The notes: a model not told the origin generated them from the letters alone. A DNA stretch of 45,354 nucleotides from Saprospiraceae bacterium (GCA_020848995.1 JADLHA010000049.1:1-45354); one strand, 5' to 3'; positions 25,367-35,600 are shown, numbered from the stretch's first letter. Numbers and translations: made by a program.

Positions 25367-27343
25367 ATGTTCCGCCGTTCATTCTTGCCGAGTATCCTCC
25401 AGGGCCTCCGTTCCGCATCGTCGGATTCCGGCAAGGGCCTTGTACTTGTTTCCATTTGCCTCCCCGCCCTGGTCAACCCGGTTCTTAGTCAGGATCCGAC
25501 AGGATCAAACCGAGCTCAGGCAGTCGAACGCGCTCTGGCCATGAACGATCGCATCCGCGACCAATACCTATACCAGCAGCCCGACAGCGCCATCCTGCTT
25601 GCGCGGGAACTGCTGTCTTATGCTACAGACCAGCAGCTCGAGGAAATGCAGGCAAAAGCTTACAACCTCATAGGCGTGGCGCTATACCAGCAAGGACATT
25701 TCGCAGAAGCCATTGGCAACCACGAAGAAGCGCTGGCCATCAGCAGAAGGGCCAGATTGCTGCTTCAGGAAGCGACCGCACTCAACAACATGGGGTCGAT
25801 TTTTCAGGATCAGGGCGACCTGGTCCGTGCATTGGACTGCTTAAGCTCCAGCGCAGCCCTGCTCGAAAAAGCAGATGACCAAAAAATATATCCTGCCGTC
25901 CTCGCCAACCTTGGCATCATCTACTCAGGAACGCGCGATTACCCGCGGGCCATCGAGCATTTTACGCGCAGCCTGGAAGCAGATCGCGCTGTGGGAAACG
26001 ACGTCGGCGTTGCCAGCAGCCTCAACGATCTGGGCCTGATCTGGCTGGAGCAGGGGGATGGGCAAAAAGCCTTGTCGATGTTTGAAGAAGCCCGTCAAAT
26101 TCACGAACGGAACCAAAGCGATAAAGGAACCGCCCATTCCATCAACAACGCGGGTTTGGTATACCTCAGGCAAGGTGACTTTGCCCGGGCGCTGTCGCAT
26201 TTTCGGATGGCGCTTTCCCTACGGAAAAAGATCGACTACCGACAAGGAGTAGCCAACACCCTGGCCGACATAGGCAGGACGTTCCGGTCAATGGAGCGGG
26301 CCGACAGTGCCATGCACTACCTGCATGCTGCACACGATCTGGCCATGAACACCGGATTGATCTCCCTGGCCGGTGAAACGAGTCTGGCTCTTTATCAGGT
26401 TTACAAATACCAGGGCAATCCGGGCAAAGCGCTCGAAATGCTGGAAATTCATCGCCAGACGCAGGACAGTCTTTCTCAGCAGAACATTGAAGAAAAGCTC
26501 GCCCAGCTAAAATTTCAGGCAGAATTCGACCGCAGGGAAGCGCTTTTTGAAGCCGCGGTTGCCAGGCAGAAACTGGAAGCTGAGTTAGCTGCCAGCAAGC
26601 GTTCACAACAACTGAGATTGAGTCTGGCCATCCTCGCAGGTCTCCTTCTGATAACGGGAATCCTCATCTTACAACGCAACCGCATTGCCCTGGAGAAAAA
26701 GAAAAGCGACGCTTTGTTGTGCAACATCCTCCCGGAACAAACTGCCGCGGAGCTCAAGGCCACCGGAACGGCAGAAACGAAGCGTTATGCCCAGGCAACG
26801 GTACTGTTTGCAGATTTCAAAGATTTCACCAGGCACACCCCGCAGTTTTCGCCCAACGCGCTCGTAGCGCGGCTGAATGATTATTTCTCCGCTTTCGACG
26901 AGATCGTCGGGCGCCACGGCGTGGAGAAAATCAAAACCATAGGCGATGCTTACATGGCTGCAGGAGGACTCCCTCAGGAAAGGTCCAGCCATGCCCGGGA
27001 CGCTGTTGCTGCAGCTTGCGAAATGCTGGATTACGTACAGAAGAAGAAAGCTGAATTCGAGGCGCGCAATGAGATCGCCTTTGAACTTCGCATCGGAATT
27101 CACACCGGTCCGCTGATCGCAGGCATCGTTGGAACGCGCAAATTCCAATACGACATCTGGGGAGAGACCGTTAACATTGCCAGTCGCGTTCAAAGTCACG
27201 GCACTTCAGGAAAAATCAATCTTTCGGAATCGACCTATGGACTTGTGAAGAATGATTTCAAGTGCAGCTATGCCGGAGAGACTGAGGCCAAAGGGCTTGG
27301 GAAAATTCATTTGTACCACGTCGAACGCGAGGCCATGTCGTAA
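25367..27343 (+). CDS. TPR-transmembrane adenylate cyclase (class III)
   Basis: 658 residues. A hydrophobic N-terminal segment (LVLVSICLPALVNPVLSQ) would export the following ~8 TPRs (about 65-370; e.g. ALYQQGHFAEAIGNHEEAL). A coiled region leads to one transmembrane helix near 415-437, a linker (KSDALLCNILPEQTAAELKA) and a class III cyclase domain (about 474-655). Catalytic features are present in one chain: metal Asp in LFADFKDFT and KTIGDAYM, substrate Lys in KIKTIGD, Asp in YDIWGETVNIASR, with transition-state Asn and Arg in the same motif. The Lys/Asp pair indicates ATP, so the product is cAMP, made as a homodimer. It is divergent from the polysaccharide operon. Periplasmic TPRs probably sense a ligand or partner (inference). 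Confidence 0.92.
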   Translation: MFRRSFLPSILQGLRSASSDSGKGLVLVSICLPALVNPVLSQDPTGSNRAQAVERALAMNDRIRDQYLYQQPDSAILLARELLSYATDQQLEEMQAKAYNLIGVALYQQGHFAEAIGNHEEALAISRRARLLLQEATALNNMGSIFQDQGDLVRALDCLSSSAALLEKADDQKIYPAVLANLGIIYSGTRDYPRAIEHFTRSLEADRAVGNDVGVASSLNDLGLIWLEQGDGQKALSMFEEARQIHERNQSDKGTAHSINNAGLVYLRQGDFARALSHFRMALSLRKKIDYRQGVANTLADIGRTFRSMERADSAMHYLHAAHDLAMNTGLISLAGETSLALYQVYKYQGNPGKALEMLEIHRQTQDSLSQQNIEEKLAQLKFQAEFDRREALFEAAVARQKLEAELAASKRSQQLRLSLAILAGLLLITGILILQRNRIALEKKKSDALLCNILPEQTAAELKATGTAETKRYAQATVLFADFKDFTRHTPQFSPNALVARLNDYFSAFDEIVGRHGVEKIKTIGDAYMAAGGLPQERSSHARDAVAAACEMLDYVQKKKAEFEARNEIAFELRIGIHTGPLIAGIVGTRKFQYDIWGETVNIASRVQSHGTSGKINLSESTYGLVKNDFKCSYAGETEAKGLGKIHLYHVEREAMS

Positions 27344-27399
27344 TGCACCAGTTCTCTCATTGACTTACCTGCCGCCGTTGGTTCCCATTCGCAAGCTGG

Positions 27400-28269
27400 C
27401 TATCCATGGGGCTCTACGTGAATGGACAGGTGGCCGAGTTCCGGGATAACCTGGTGAAGGTGATCTTTTAGCGCATGTGCGATCTCGTGGCCCCGGCGCA
27501 CAGACACCTCTCCATCGACGCGCACATGCAGGTCCACGTGAAACTTCATTCCGGCCTTTCGTATAAAACACTTTTCCGTATCGAGCACTCCGTCAACGCC
27601 CAGAGACGTTTTGCGGATCTTCTCCACGAGATCTTCGAACAAGTGTTCGTCCATGACCTCACCCAGGGCCGGTCTGAAAATCCGGTAAGCGTTATACATG
27701 ATCACAAATGAAGCCAGGAGTGCGGCCCAGTCGTCGGCTGATTCCCACCCTTCGCCCATGAAGATGGCCAGAGAGATGCCTGAAAATGCTGCCAGCGAAG
27801 TGATGGCGTCGCTGCGGTGATGCCAGGCATCGGCCTTCAGCGCACTGCTCATCGTTCTGTGGCTGGATCGAAGCACCCACCGGTAAGACAATTCCTTCCA
27901 GATGATGATGGCGCCCAGGATGGCGAGGGTGTAGGGTTCCGGGAGCGCGTGGGGACGTCCGATGTTGATGATGGCCTGGTAGGCAATGATGGCTGCGGAA
28001 GCTACCAGGAATCCAACGACGAGAAAAGTGACCAGCGTTTCTGCGCGTCCGTGTCCGTATGGGTGATTCTCATCGGCGGGTCGTTTGGCATAGGCAAATC
28101 CCAGCACGATCAGCAGGGACGAAAAAATGTCGGTGGTCGATTCGATGGCATCTGCAATGAGGGCAAACGAGTTGCCAAAATACCCTGCAAGCCATTTGGC
28201 AGCAGCCAGCAGGGCGTTTCCCGCCATGCTCATCCATGCTGTTTTCATTGCCAAATGCTCTCTGTCCAT
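27400..28269 (-). CDS. Cation diffusion facilitator (CDF) family transporter
   Basis: 289 residues, typical CDF length. Transmembrane helices carry the metal sites: SFALIADAIESTTDIFSS (DxxxD in helix II) and SALKADAWHHRSDAITS (HxxxD in helix V). HPYGHGRAET is the conserved cytoplasmic loop. The C-terminal ~80 residues form the cytoplasmic ferredoxin-like domain (KFHVDLHVRVDGEVSVRRGH). It exports a divalent metal such as Zn or Mn in exchange for protons. The ATG at codon 8 is an alternative start. Convergent with the cyclase gene, 56 bases apart. Confidence 0.9.
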   Translation of the reverse strand: MDREHLAMKTAWMSMAGNALLAAAKWLAGYFGNSFALIADAIESTTDIFSSLLIVLGFAYAKRPADENHPYGHGRAETLVTFLVVGFLVASAAIIAYQAIINIGRPHALPEPYTLAILGAIIIWKELSYRWVLRSSHRTMSSALKADAWHHRSDAITSLAAFSGISLAIFMGEGWESADDWAALLASFVIMYNAYRIFRPALGEVMDEHLFEDLVEKIRKTSLGVDGVLDTEKCFIRKAGMKFHVDLHVRVDGEVSVRRGHEIAHALKDHLHQVIPELGHLSIHVEPHG

Positions 28270-28346
28270 CGCCGCAGAAAATTACACCCTATTGTACCTG
28301 TTCCGAGTTGGTTTGCGACCCGTTTGTTTCCTCCACGGGAAACCAT

Positions 28347-29408
28347 TCAGTGATCGACCAGCCACCGATCCAATCTGTCTGCCGCCTCATAGGGTCGTCC
28401 ACCTCCGTGGGTTCGGAACGCCTCGCGCAGCTGCCGCAACTTTTCCCCATGCGTTGAAGGGGTCGTCTCAAGGCGATCGAGGGTCCGCAGAATGCGCTCC
28501 ATCTCCCAAGAGAACCATTCGGAACTCAACACGGCAGGATCGCTCGTTCCTTCCAGGGTTTTCGCAACGTATTCAGTCGTGTGCTGTAAGCCACCCTCAA
28601 CCCCAAGAACGAACGGTTGTTTGTTTGGTACGTCGTTGGCTGCGAGGAAAACAAACGCTTCCAGCGCTGCGTCTCCCGCCAATGACCTGGCTACTGCATC
28701 GGGCCATCCCTCAACTGCGTGGATGCGCGCCAGTGCGCGATCGCGGATCTCAGGGTCCATTCTAAAATCGGTAAATTGCAGCAGGGAATGGAACTGCAGT
28801 GCCGTATCGAGTTGATCGATTTCCGAAAGCATTTGCTTTTTGCGTTCTGCATCCCGCTCCCCGATGGCCTCCACTTCCTCTTTGGCGGCGGTTGCGCTGT
28901 TGCGCACCCAGGCTGCGACCGCCACCCCGGAGCCAGCCAGGGATGACCAAAAAGCGACCAGCAACAGGAGTTTCCCCATCGCTTCCGGATAGGAGCCGAG
29001 CCAGGAGCCGTTTACCATCAGCAATCCGCCAAATAGCGCCAGGGCCGGCAATAGCCATGCTGCGGTTTCCACAATATGTCCCGGTAATCCGGTTCCGGCA
29101 GCGCCACTCATTTTGCAAAGCGCCGCCATGGCGGAAACGAAAATAACCAATGTAAACCCTATGACAAGCCAGGCCCAGCGCGGTCCAAGGGGAGGCATCA
29201 CCCAATTGAATCCACCCCGGAAATAAGCCCAGGCCACGAAAGCTCCCATGAAAAGCAAAAATCCAAGAAAGAGATAGATCAGACTCCACACCGCTCCCGC
29301 AACGGCGTCGCCTCCCGAGACATGATTCATTTTTCCAAAAAGGATGAAGAGAATGCCAATCCACATGATGGTGGCCAATGCGAGTAGTGCGTTATCGACC
29401 AGGTTCAT
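28347..29408 (-). CDS. Uncharacterised multi-pass membrane protein
   Basis: 353 residues. Five hydrophobic helices in the first ~170 residues (LLALATIMWIGILFILFG, LIYLFLGFLLFMGAFVAW, WAWLVIGFTLVIFVSAMA, WLLPALALFGGLLMV, LLLLVAFWSSLAGSGVAV) are followed by a cytoplasmic or periplasmic helical domain of about 180 residues. No recognised family. The gene is in line with the DUF2752 gene upstream (81 bases) and the CDF gene downstream (77 bases) and could share their transcript. Confidence 0.7.
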   Translation of the reverse strand: MNLVDNALLALATIMWIGILFILFGKMNHVSGGDAVAGAVWSLIYLFLGFLLFMGAFVAWAYFRGGFNWVMPPLGPRWAWLVIGFTLVIFVSAMAALCKMSGAAGTGLPGHIVETAAWLLPALALFGGLLMVNGSWLGSYPEAMGKLLLLVAFWSSLAGSGVAVAAWVRNSATAAKEEVEAIGERDAERKKQMLSEIDQLDTALQFHSLLQFTDFRMDPEIRDRALARIHAVEGWPDAVARSLAGDAALEAFVFLAANDVPNKQPFVLGVEGGLQHTTEYVAKTLEGTSDPAVLSSEWFSWEMERILRTLDRLETTPSTHGEKLRQLREAFRTHGGGRPYEAADRLDRWLVDH

Positions 29409-29489
29409 TGGTCAAAGGTACGCCATTCCAATCCGCACACCGTGCATCCTGCCACAGCATCGGGCATCAGACCTTTACAAGTTCAAATC

Positions 29490-29795
29490 TTACTTACATC
29501 CCAATAGCCAACGGACTTCTCTTACGTACCACCTCCCGGTAACGAACAGCAACAGGGGAAGGACGCCAAAAGACAGAGGGTTGTATCGCCAGGCGGCGGC
29601 AACGTCCAGGTGGATGAGGTGCATCAGGGCGCGGGTCATGCCGCAGGCATAGCACCGGTAGCCTGATAGCGCGGTAAACAAGCAAAGCGATCGACCGTCG
29701 TCAAAAAAACTGGCAGGCAGGAGTACCAGCGCCAGGGCCAGCATACTCACACCTGCCAGTTTTGTCTTGCGCCATGCATTTCGCAGGCCTGACAT
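29490..29795 (-). CDS. DUF2752 family membrane protein
   Basis: 101 residues. It shows the DUF2752 core: GYRCYACGMTRALMHLIHLD (usual CPxCGxTRA), AAWRYNPLSFGVLPLLLF (AxxxNPL), with two hydrophobic segments. Function unknown; the family is often found next to TM2-domain genes, as here (10 bases after the TM2 gene), which suggests a joint membrane role. Confidence 0.85.
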   Translation of the reverse strand: MSGLRNAWRKTKLAGVSMLALALVLLPASFFDDGRSLCLFTALSGYRCYACGMTRALMHLIHLDVAAAWRYNPLSFGVLPLLLFVTGRWYVREVRWLLGCK

Positions 29796-29805
29796 GCGTC
29801 AATGC

Positions 29806-30492
29806 CTAAAGGGTCTCCGTGTAATTTCCGTTTTTCGGCTTGAGGTCGCCGGTAACGATGCGGATCAGGTCGATGAGCGCCCAGATGCCACAACCCCCGA
29901 GGGTCAGCAATTGGATGATGCCAATGGTGGTATAGCCCAGGTAAAACCGGTGAATGCCCAGACCACCTACAAAAATGACCAGGAGCAGGGCTACGAGCTG
30001 GCTTTTTCCACCCGAAGAAGGGGCATCATCGTCGTCGAAAGAGGATAGCTCCTGTTTCTGTTCAATTTTGCGCAACTCCCTTTCGATGGCCTTCCTGGCT
30101 ACAAAAGCTTTTACCTTGCCGCCCAAATTTTGTTTTTTCTTTTCCGCGACTGGCTTTTCCGTCATCACAGGAGCCGATGTCTGCTCATACGCCGGCAAAG
30201 GGAGTTCTCCAACCGATGCCAAAGCACCAGATAGCTGGGGTTCCAGAGAGGGCACTCCGGTCACCGCAAATTCCTCGCGATAAAAATCTTCAACAGCAGC
30301 CTGGCGCTGTTCCGCGGAGCGCATTGAAGAGCTCTTGCGCGCGGTGTGTTTTTTTGCGTGAGAATAATCAACACCGATCGATTCGCTGCGCTTGTTTTTA
30401 AAACTTGGACAGGAAATGTCCCTGGAGGAACTACATGACGACAGCACCAGGACGACCAGGGAGCAGGAAAGTAAAAACCATTTGCTTTTCAT
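29806..30492 (-). CDS. TM2-domain lipoprotein
   Basis: 228 residues from ATG 30492 (MKSKWFLLSCSLVVLVLSSC), a clear lipoprotein signal peptide with lipobox LSSC; an upstream ATG at 30621 would bury it. A charged, low-complexity middle is followed by a C-terminal TM2 domain: LVALLLVIFVGGLGIHRFYL, then GIIQLLTLGGCGIWALIDLI and RIVTGD, the usual two helices with a short turn containing GxHRFYLG. Operon with DUF2752 downstream. Function of TM2 proteins in Bacteroidota is not established. Confidence 0.85.
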   Translation of the reverse strand: MKSKWFLLSCSLVVLVLSSCSSSRDISCPSFKNKRSESIGVDYSHAKKHTARKSSSMRSAEQRQAAVEDFYREEFAVTGVPSLEPQLSGALASVGELPLPAYEQTSAPVMTEKPVAEKKKQNLGGKVKAFVARKAIERELRKIEQKQELSSFDDDDAPSSGGKSQLVALLLVIFVGGLGIHRFYLGYTTIGIIQLLTLGGCGIWALIDLIRIVTGDLKPKNGNYTETL

Positions 30493-30517
30493 AAGATTCT
30501 TTTGGGTTAGTGAAAGA

Positions 30518-30547
30518 AAAATATCGCTCGAGCGCCAAAGATATTTT
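30518..30547 (-). promoter_or_regulatory. Inverted repeat with candidate -7 box upstream of the TM2 gene
   Basis: AAAATATC at 30518-30525 and GATATTTT at 30540-30547 form a perfect 8-bp inverted repeat around a palindromic GCTCGAGC. The minus strand also reads TATCTTTG at 30536-30543, matching the Bacteroidota -7 box TAnnTTTG, about 45 bases before the TM2 start. No -33 TTTG was found at the right distance. The structure could be an operator, or a weak terminator of the SET gene upstream. Confidence 0.3.
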
Positions 30548-30613
30548 GTTAGCTCCTGGCTTCCCATACCTGACCCTAAATTTTTCCGGAATGTCCGGCA
30601 GGGTAGGTCCCCT

Positions 30614-31024
30614 TCATTCATCCGAGTTCACAATGCTTCCGTAATCGACCAGGAGCTCTTCGCCGGCTGAAATGTCGCGCAGGGCTACAAACGCTGCACC
30701 ATCGTCTATTGAGGCGATGTTGGGGGTCTCGCTGTGGTTGAGGAAGAGCGACAGGTCCATCGCCTTAAACCCTCCGGCAGGAACGAAATAGCCGGATTCG
30801 TCGAACAGGCAGTAGGCCTCAACGAGTTTGCGCGCATGTCCGGGCAGTTCATCCACGTCGGCATAGCTCAGGTGTACCCATTCACCGGGGTCTTTCGAGA
30901 ACATTCCGGTGCATCCACAGGGAATTTCGCACAGGGCAAAAACGCCCACACCGTGCAGTGGGGATGGCCTCAAGCCCACCCAATGGTTGGCGGCGAGTTC
31001 GTTCAGGAGGGAATTGGCATCCAT
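30614..31024 (-). CDS. SET-domain protein
   Basis: 136 residues. It has the SET signature: SPLHGVGVFALCEIPCGC near the N-terminus, DLSLFLNHSETPNIASIDDG (NHS motif with the SAM-binding Asn/His), and ALRDISAGEELLVDYG (catalytic Tyr). This is a compact SET domain with no pre- or post-SET Cys clusters. SET proteins methylate lysine; bacterial targets are mostly unknown. An isolated gene, convergent with none, 92 bases from the TM2 signal peptide's alternative upstream start. Confidence 0.85.
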   Translation of the reverse strand: MDANSLLNELAANHWVGLRPSPLHGVGVFALCEIPCGCTGMFSKDPGEWVHLSYADVDELPGHARKLVEAYCLFDESGYFVPAGGFKAMDLSLFLNHSETPNIASIDDGAAFVALRDISAGEELLVDYGSIVNSDE

Positions 31025-31158
31025 CTCAAGGATTGTGCAAACGACGCCAAAAATAAGCCCGGATCCCGTTTACCCGTCCCGCCGTATACCCAATTTCAAA
31101 CTTAGCGTGCAACCCGGGAGCCCGGTTTTGAAATTTTATTCTGCGAATTAAAATTTTG

Positions 31159-31166
31159 TACATTTG
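31159..31166 (+). promoter_or_regulatory. Candidate -7 promoter box (TACATTTG)
   Basis: TACATTTG matches the Bacteroidota -7 consensus TAnnTTTG exactly and lies in AT-rich DNA. A transcript start near 31172 would give a leader of about 100 bases before ATG 31274, supporting that start over the ATG at 31172. No TTTG at -33 was found. Confidence 0.3.
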
Positions 31167-31273
31167 TTTCGATGGCTCCGGTGCCTTCCGTAAAATTTCC
31201 GGCCCGTTTGGGCAGGGAGGGAAGTGTGCAGCCGCCTCTCTGTTTCCGCATTTACTCACTAACCCTCGTTTTT

Positions 31274-32563
31274 ATGAAAAAACTGATCGCATGTGTGCTG
31301 GCTGCAGGGCTCCTGTTGTCGACCGAACTGATTTCGCAGGACAAGAAAACGCTCCAGACGGCAAAGACTTACTTCACCTGGGTGGACCAGGGGAAAACCC
31401 ACCATTTGAATAAATTGCTGGCAGAAGATTTTTCGGGAAACATCTCCTTCGACGTCAATCCGCTGGACAAGGCTGGCTGGAAGGCGATGATGGAATCGCT
31501 CAAAGTGGCTTTTCCCGATATGAAACACGAATTCCAAGCAGAGATCTCCGAAAAGGACAAAGTTGCCCTTAAAGGGCTGCTAAAAGGTACCAACAACGGC
31601 AACTACATGGGGCAGCTCCCCACCAACAAGGCCATCGCCCTGCCATTTAGCGCTGTCCTCCTTTTCAATCCAAAGGGGAAACTCTCTACGATTTCTATGA
31701 GTTTTGATCCAAGGGTCTTTGATATGCAGATGGTTGGTGAAGGTGAAAACCGCAGTGCTCGCGCCAAGCAGACGGTCAGCGGCTTCTTCGCTGCCATTGA
31801 CGCGGGCGAGACAGACCGGTTTGCTGAATTCTGCGCTGCCAATTTCAAAGTGACCTCCCCCCTCCTCACTGGAGAATCGGATTTGGCGGTTTTCCAGAGC
31901 AATTCCTCCATTCTTCGGTTAGGTTTCCCGGACATGAAACACGAGATCACCCGAATGGAATACACCGGCACCCACGTCATGACGACGGGTGTATTCCGTG
32001 GAACCAACTCGGGCCCTTACAATGAAAACCTGGCTACAAACCGCAAGGTGGAATTTCCGTTCCTCGTACTCGACGAACTCGACGCGAAATACAAGATCTC
32101 CAACCGGTGGATCATGTTCGACGGGCAATCGTTCAACACGCAGCTGTACGAAGGGTATTCACAGGTACTCGAAAACCTGTTGCGCGAAATGTTTGCCGCC
32201 TCAGATGCCGGAGACGTGGACAAGGTGGTCAGCTACTGGGATGAATACGGGAAGAGCAATTACAACGGCGCCGAACACAGCATGGACGAGCTAAAAACGC
32301 GACTGAAAAATTTCAAAAAGTCGTTTCCCGACATTCAGCGCACCATTGATGTGGTGACGGTCTGCGGAAACCGCGCCCATGTCCGCGGAACGGTTAGCGG
32401 TACCCAAAGCGGCCCTTACTTGGGCAAACCGGCTACAAATCGGCGGGCAACCATCGGATTTATGGCTGAGTACCTTTTCAATGGCAAAGGAAAAATTGAA
32501 GCAGGCTGGACAGAAGTTGACTTTGGTGCCCTGAACGACCAGTTGTTCGGCAAAAAGCGCTAA
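31274..32563 (+). CDS. Exported protein with three SnoaL/NTF2-like repeats
   Basis: 429 residues from ATG 31274 (MKKLIACVLAAGLLLSTELI), a clear signal peptide; the frame extends 34 codons upstream without one. Three related ~130-residue units follow, each with the SnoaL-like ester-cyclase pattern: an N-terminal helix (TYFTWVDQGKTHHL / FFAAIDAGETDRFAEF / MFAASDAGDVDKVVSY), a FPD(M/I) motif (AFPDMKHEF, GFPDMKHEI, SFPDIQRTI), and G(T/V)xxGTxxGxY followed by P(T)N. The cone-shaped fold binds small hydrophobic molecules. Three domains in one chain is unusual. Substrate unknown; catalytic residues not identified. Convergent with the next large gene. Confidence 0.8.
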   Translation: MKKLIACVLAAGLLLSTELISQDKKTLQTAKTYFTWVDQGKTHHLNKLLAEDFSGNISFDVNPLDKAGWKAMMESLKVAFPDMKHEFQAEISEKDKVALKGLLKGTNNGNYMGQLPTNKAIALPFSAVLLFNPKGKLSTISMSFDPRVFDMQMVGEGENRSARAKQTVSGFFAAIDAGETDRFAEFCAANFKVTSPLLTGESDLAVFQSNSSILRLGFPDMKHEITRMEYTGTHVMTTGVFRGTNSGPYNENLATNRKVEFPFLVLDELDAKYKISNRWIMFDGQSFNTQLYEGYSQVLENLLREMFAASDAGDVDKVVSYWDEYGKSNYNGAEHSMDELKTRLKNFKKSFPDIQRTIDVVTVCGNRAHVRGTVSGTQSGPYLGKPATNRRATIGFMAEYLFNGKGKIEAGWTEVDFGALNDQLFGKKR

Positions 32564-32634
32564 GCCTGACCGCAACAGCCGGCAGCATCACACACGGGCA
32601 TCCCATTGGATTCCCGGATGTGCAGACTCCTGGT

Positions 32635-35600
32635 TCATTGGCGAACAAAACGAGCGTGCATGGGCTTACCCCCGGGAAGCCAAATGGAAATCACATAGGT
32701 TCCCGACGGCCATTGTTCGACTGGTATGCGGACAAATTCACCCTGAACGTTCCGGATGAGATGAATTCGTCCGTGCATGTCGGCAATGCGCAGTGTGCAA
32801 TATCCCGGTAAGGCCGGTGAAATGTGCAGGTCGATGTAGTCGCCGGCGGGATTGGGATAAGCGCGGCATTGGATTGCTCTTTCCGTTTCATTTGTTGAGG
32901 TCAGACAGATCCAACGGTTGAGGAAGCCCTCACCTGAGGCGTACAGGTCGCAGGGATACGTTCCGCAGGAGTCGTAAGCCGCCAGGGCTCTGACTATTTT
33001 ATGGGTGTGCCCTGTGGTGTTCCAACCGGCACCGTTCCATTCTACAACTCCCAGTGCGGGGACATTTCCCACCTGGGTAAATTCACCGCCGACGTACAAT
33101 TTGTTGTCGAAAGGCAGGAAATCATTGACGATGGCCAGGGTATCGGGAATGTCACCGCCTGGCATGGCATTCCAGGCGGAGTTATTCCACTGCGCAATGT
33201 TCTGGGTCGTAGAAACATTGTCTGCGTGTTTGTAATGACCTCCGACGATGAGCGATCCGCCATAATCGATTTGACTGGCTACTCCGTTGTAGGGGAGTTG
33301 GTAAAACAAGGTGATGCCCCCCGACAGCGGACTCCAGGCACTGCCATTCCAGGATGCGATGTTGAGATGAGGAGTAGTAAAGGTTCCTCCCGCAACAAGC
33401 TGTCCTCCATATGTGCCCAGTGTGTAAACGGGCCCGTTGAAGGTGGCGTTGTAGTTGTTGACAAATGCCGCCCCGTTCCACAAGGCCATGTTTTGACAAC
33501 TCAGGTTCGATGTACTCCCCGCCGTTTGAAAATCGCCCCCAACCACCAGCCCCGCAGGAGTGCTCAACAAAGCAGTGACGGATGCCCCGGTCGTACCGGT
33601 CACCCCGTTGTCGACCTGTAGCCAGGATGAACCGTTCCACGCGGCCAGGTTGTTGACATTGCTGAGGTTCCCTGCGGTTTGAAACAAGCCTCCGGCATAG
33701 AGCAAGCCGTTGTGCACCGCAAGTGCCCGGACAGTTCCCGCAACGCCCTGTGCAAGTGGATACCAGTTGGCTCCGTCCCATGCAGCGATGTTATTTACCG
33801 GCACATTGCCCGCCTGGGAAAACTGGCCGGCAACGATCAGCCGGCATTGGTACACGACCATATCGAAAACCTGGCTTAAACCGCTTGCCAGGTTCTGCCA
33901 GCTTCTCATTCCCCCCCGACAAGCCTGGGAGAGGCAGAGGGTGTCTGCCAGGAAAGGGCAGTCGAAGGTCCGTTTAAAAATACAGGTATCCATCAGACCG
34001 CCACTGTTGATGTAATAGGTGGCGGTGATTTGATAGGTCGTGGCCCCTGCCACACAGAAATCGACGGGGTGAATGTTTCCTGCAGGCAGAAAACCGGACG
34101 CATGGCTGATGCTGATGCTTTGCGGGTTGTTAAGCGTGGCCGACCAGCCTGCAAAGCTCTGAACATTTGCAAAACTACCATTCGTTAGTTGAAGGTCAAT
34201 ATGCGTGAAGCAATTGGAAGCGGGAACATTCCCCGTGAGCGCGTAGCAGCAGATCCCTGGAGCTGCCGACACCGGGGTGAATGCATTTTGCAGAGAGTCA
34301 CAGCGGCATACAGGTGGCGGTGGAGGGCAGTCAAAAAAATATTTAAATGTGCAGGTGTCGATCCCTCCCCCTGTCGAATAGAAAAAGTGTACGGTAACTG
34401 TGTACACCGTTGCACCCACTACACAAAAGGAGCCGGGCATCACATTGCCCTGTGGAAAGAAACCGGAAACCGGTGAATAGCAGATGTCCTGAGGACCGTT
34501 TGCCGTGAGGGTGTATCCAGACCCCGCCATTGCATTGGCAAAGTTGCCTGCGCTGAGCAGTATCTGCGCCTTTTGAAAGCAGTTAGTCGCCGGAATCACA
34601 GCGTTCAAATCATAGCAGCACTGTCCTGGCAGAAAGCTCGTTCCGGTCACGTTTGCTTTCAGCGAATCACAGGTACAGGGCGGTGGACCCGAAAAGCACT
34701 CCCGGACGCCACGCTGCTTACAGCTGTCGTTGAGCTTTCCGTTGAGGTCGTAGAATTCAACGATGAACGTGACGGGATTGGCAGCACCGGTCAGGCATAA
34801 GGACCCCGGGGCGACCAGGCCCGAAGGGATGAACGGCCCAACAGGGGAAAAACAGATCCCGCCCGGCGTCTGCGATGCATTCCATCCCGGGTTGGCGACG
34901 ATGTTGCTAAACGTACCGCTGTTTGCACTGATGCAGCATTTGCTGAAGCACTTTGGTTTATTGGTTACCAGTTCAAAATCCCAGCAGCAGGCACCTGGCT
35001 GTGGTGGAGCATCTTTGAAGATCACAAAAAGCGAATCGCAGCATTCCGCGTCGGGAAGTTCCGGGCAATCGAACTCAAAATGAAAACTGCACGAATCGGT
35101 GACGCCCAAAGAAGAGAAGGTGTAATGCACATCAACCTGAACGGGGTTGCTCGTACCACTCAGGCAAAACCATGCAGGACGGTTAACGCCTGCCGGGATA
35201 AAACCTGAATTGTGCACCACCGTGAGCGATTGGGGCCCCACATTCAAGAGGCTGAAGCCTCCGAGCTGGTCAGCCTGCGGGTTGACAAAATATCCCGAGT
35301 TGAGGCTGATGTGAATTTGCTGAAAGGTTGCAGGGTAAGGGTTGTCAACATGCAGATTGTAGCAACATTCAGTCGGAAGGGTGTGCTGGCGTTCGAGATA
35401 GGAAAACAGGGAGTCGCAACGAACGGGCTCCGGAGGCCAGGGACAATCGAAAACATAGCGGAATGAACAACTGTCTGCAACACCTGCGTTTCCAAAATGA
35501 TAATATACGTCGATGGTATAGAATTGCGCTCCGGTCACACAAAATGCTCCTGCACTGAAGTCACCAGGAGTGATAAAACCGGCAACTGGCTGCAAAACCA

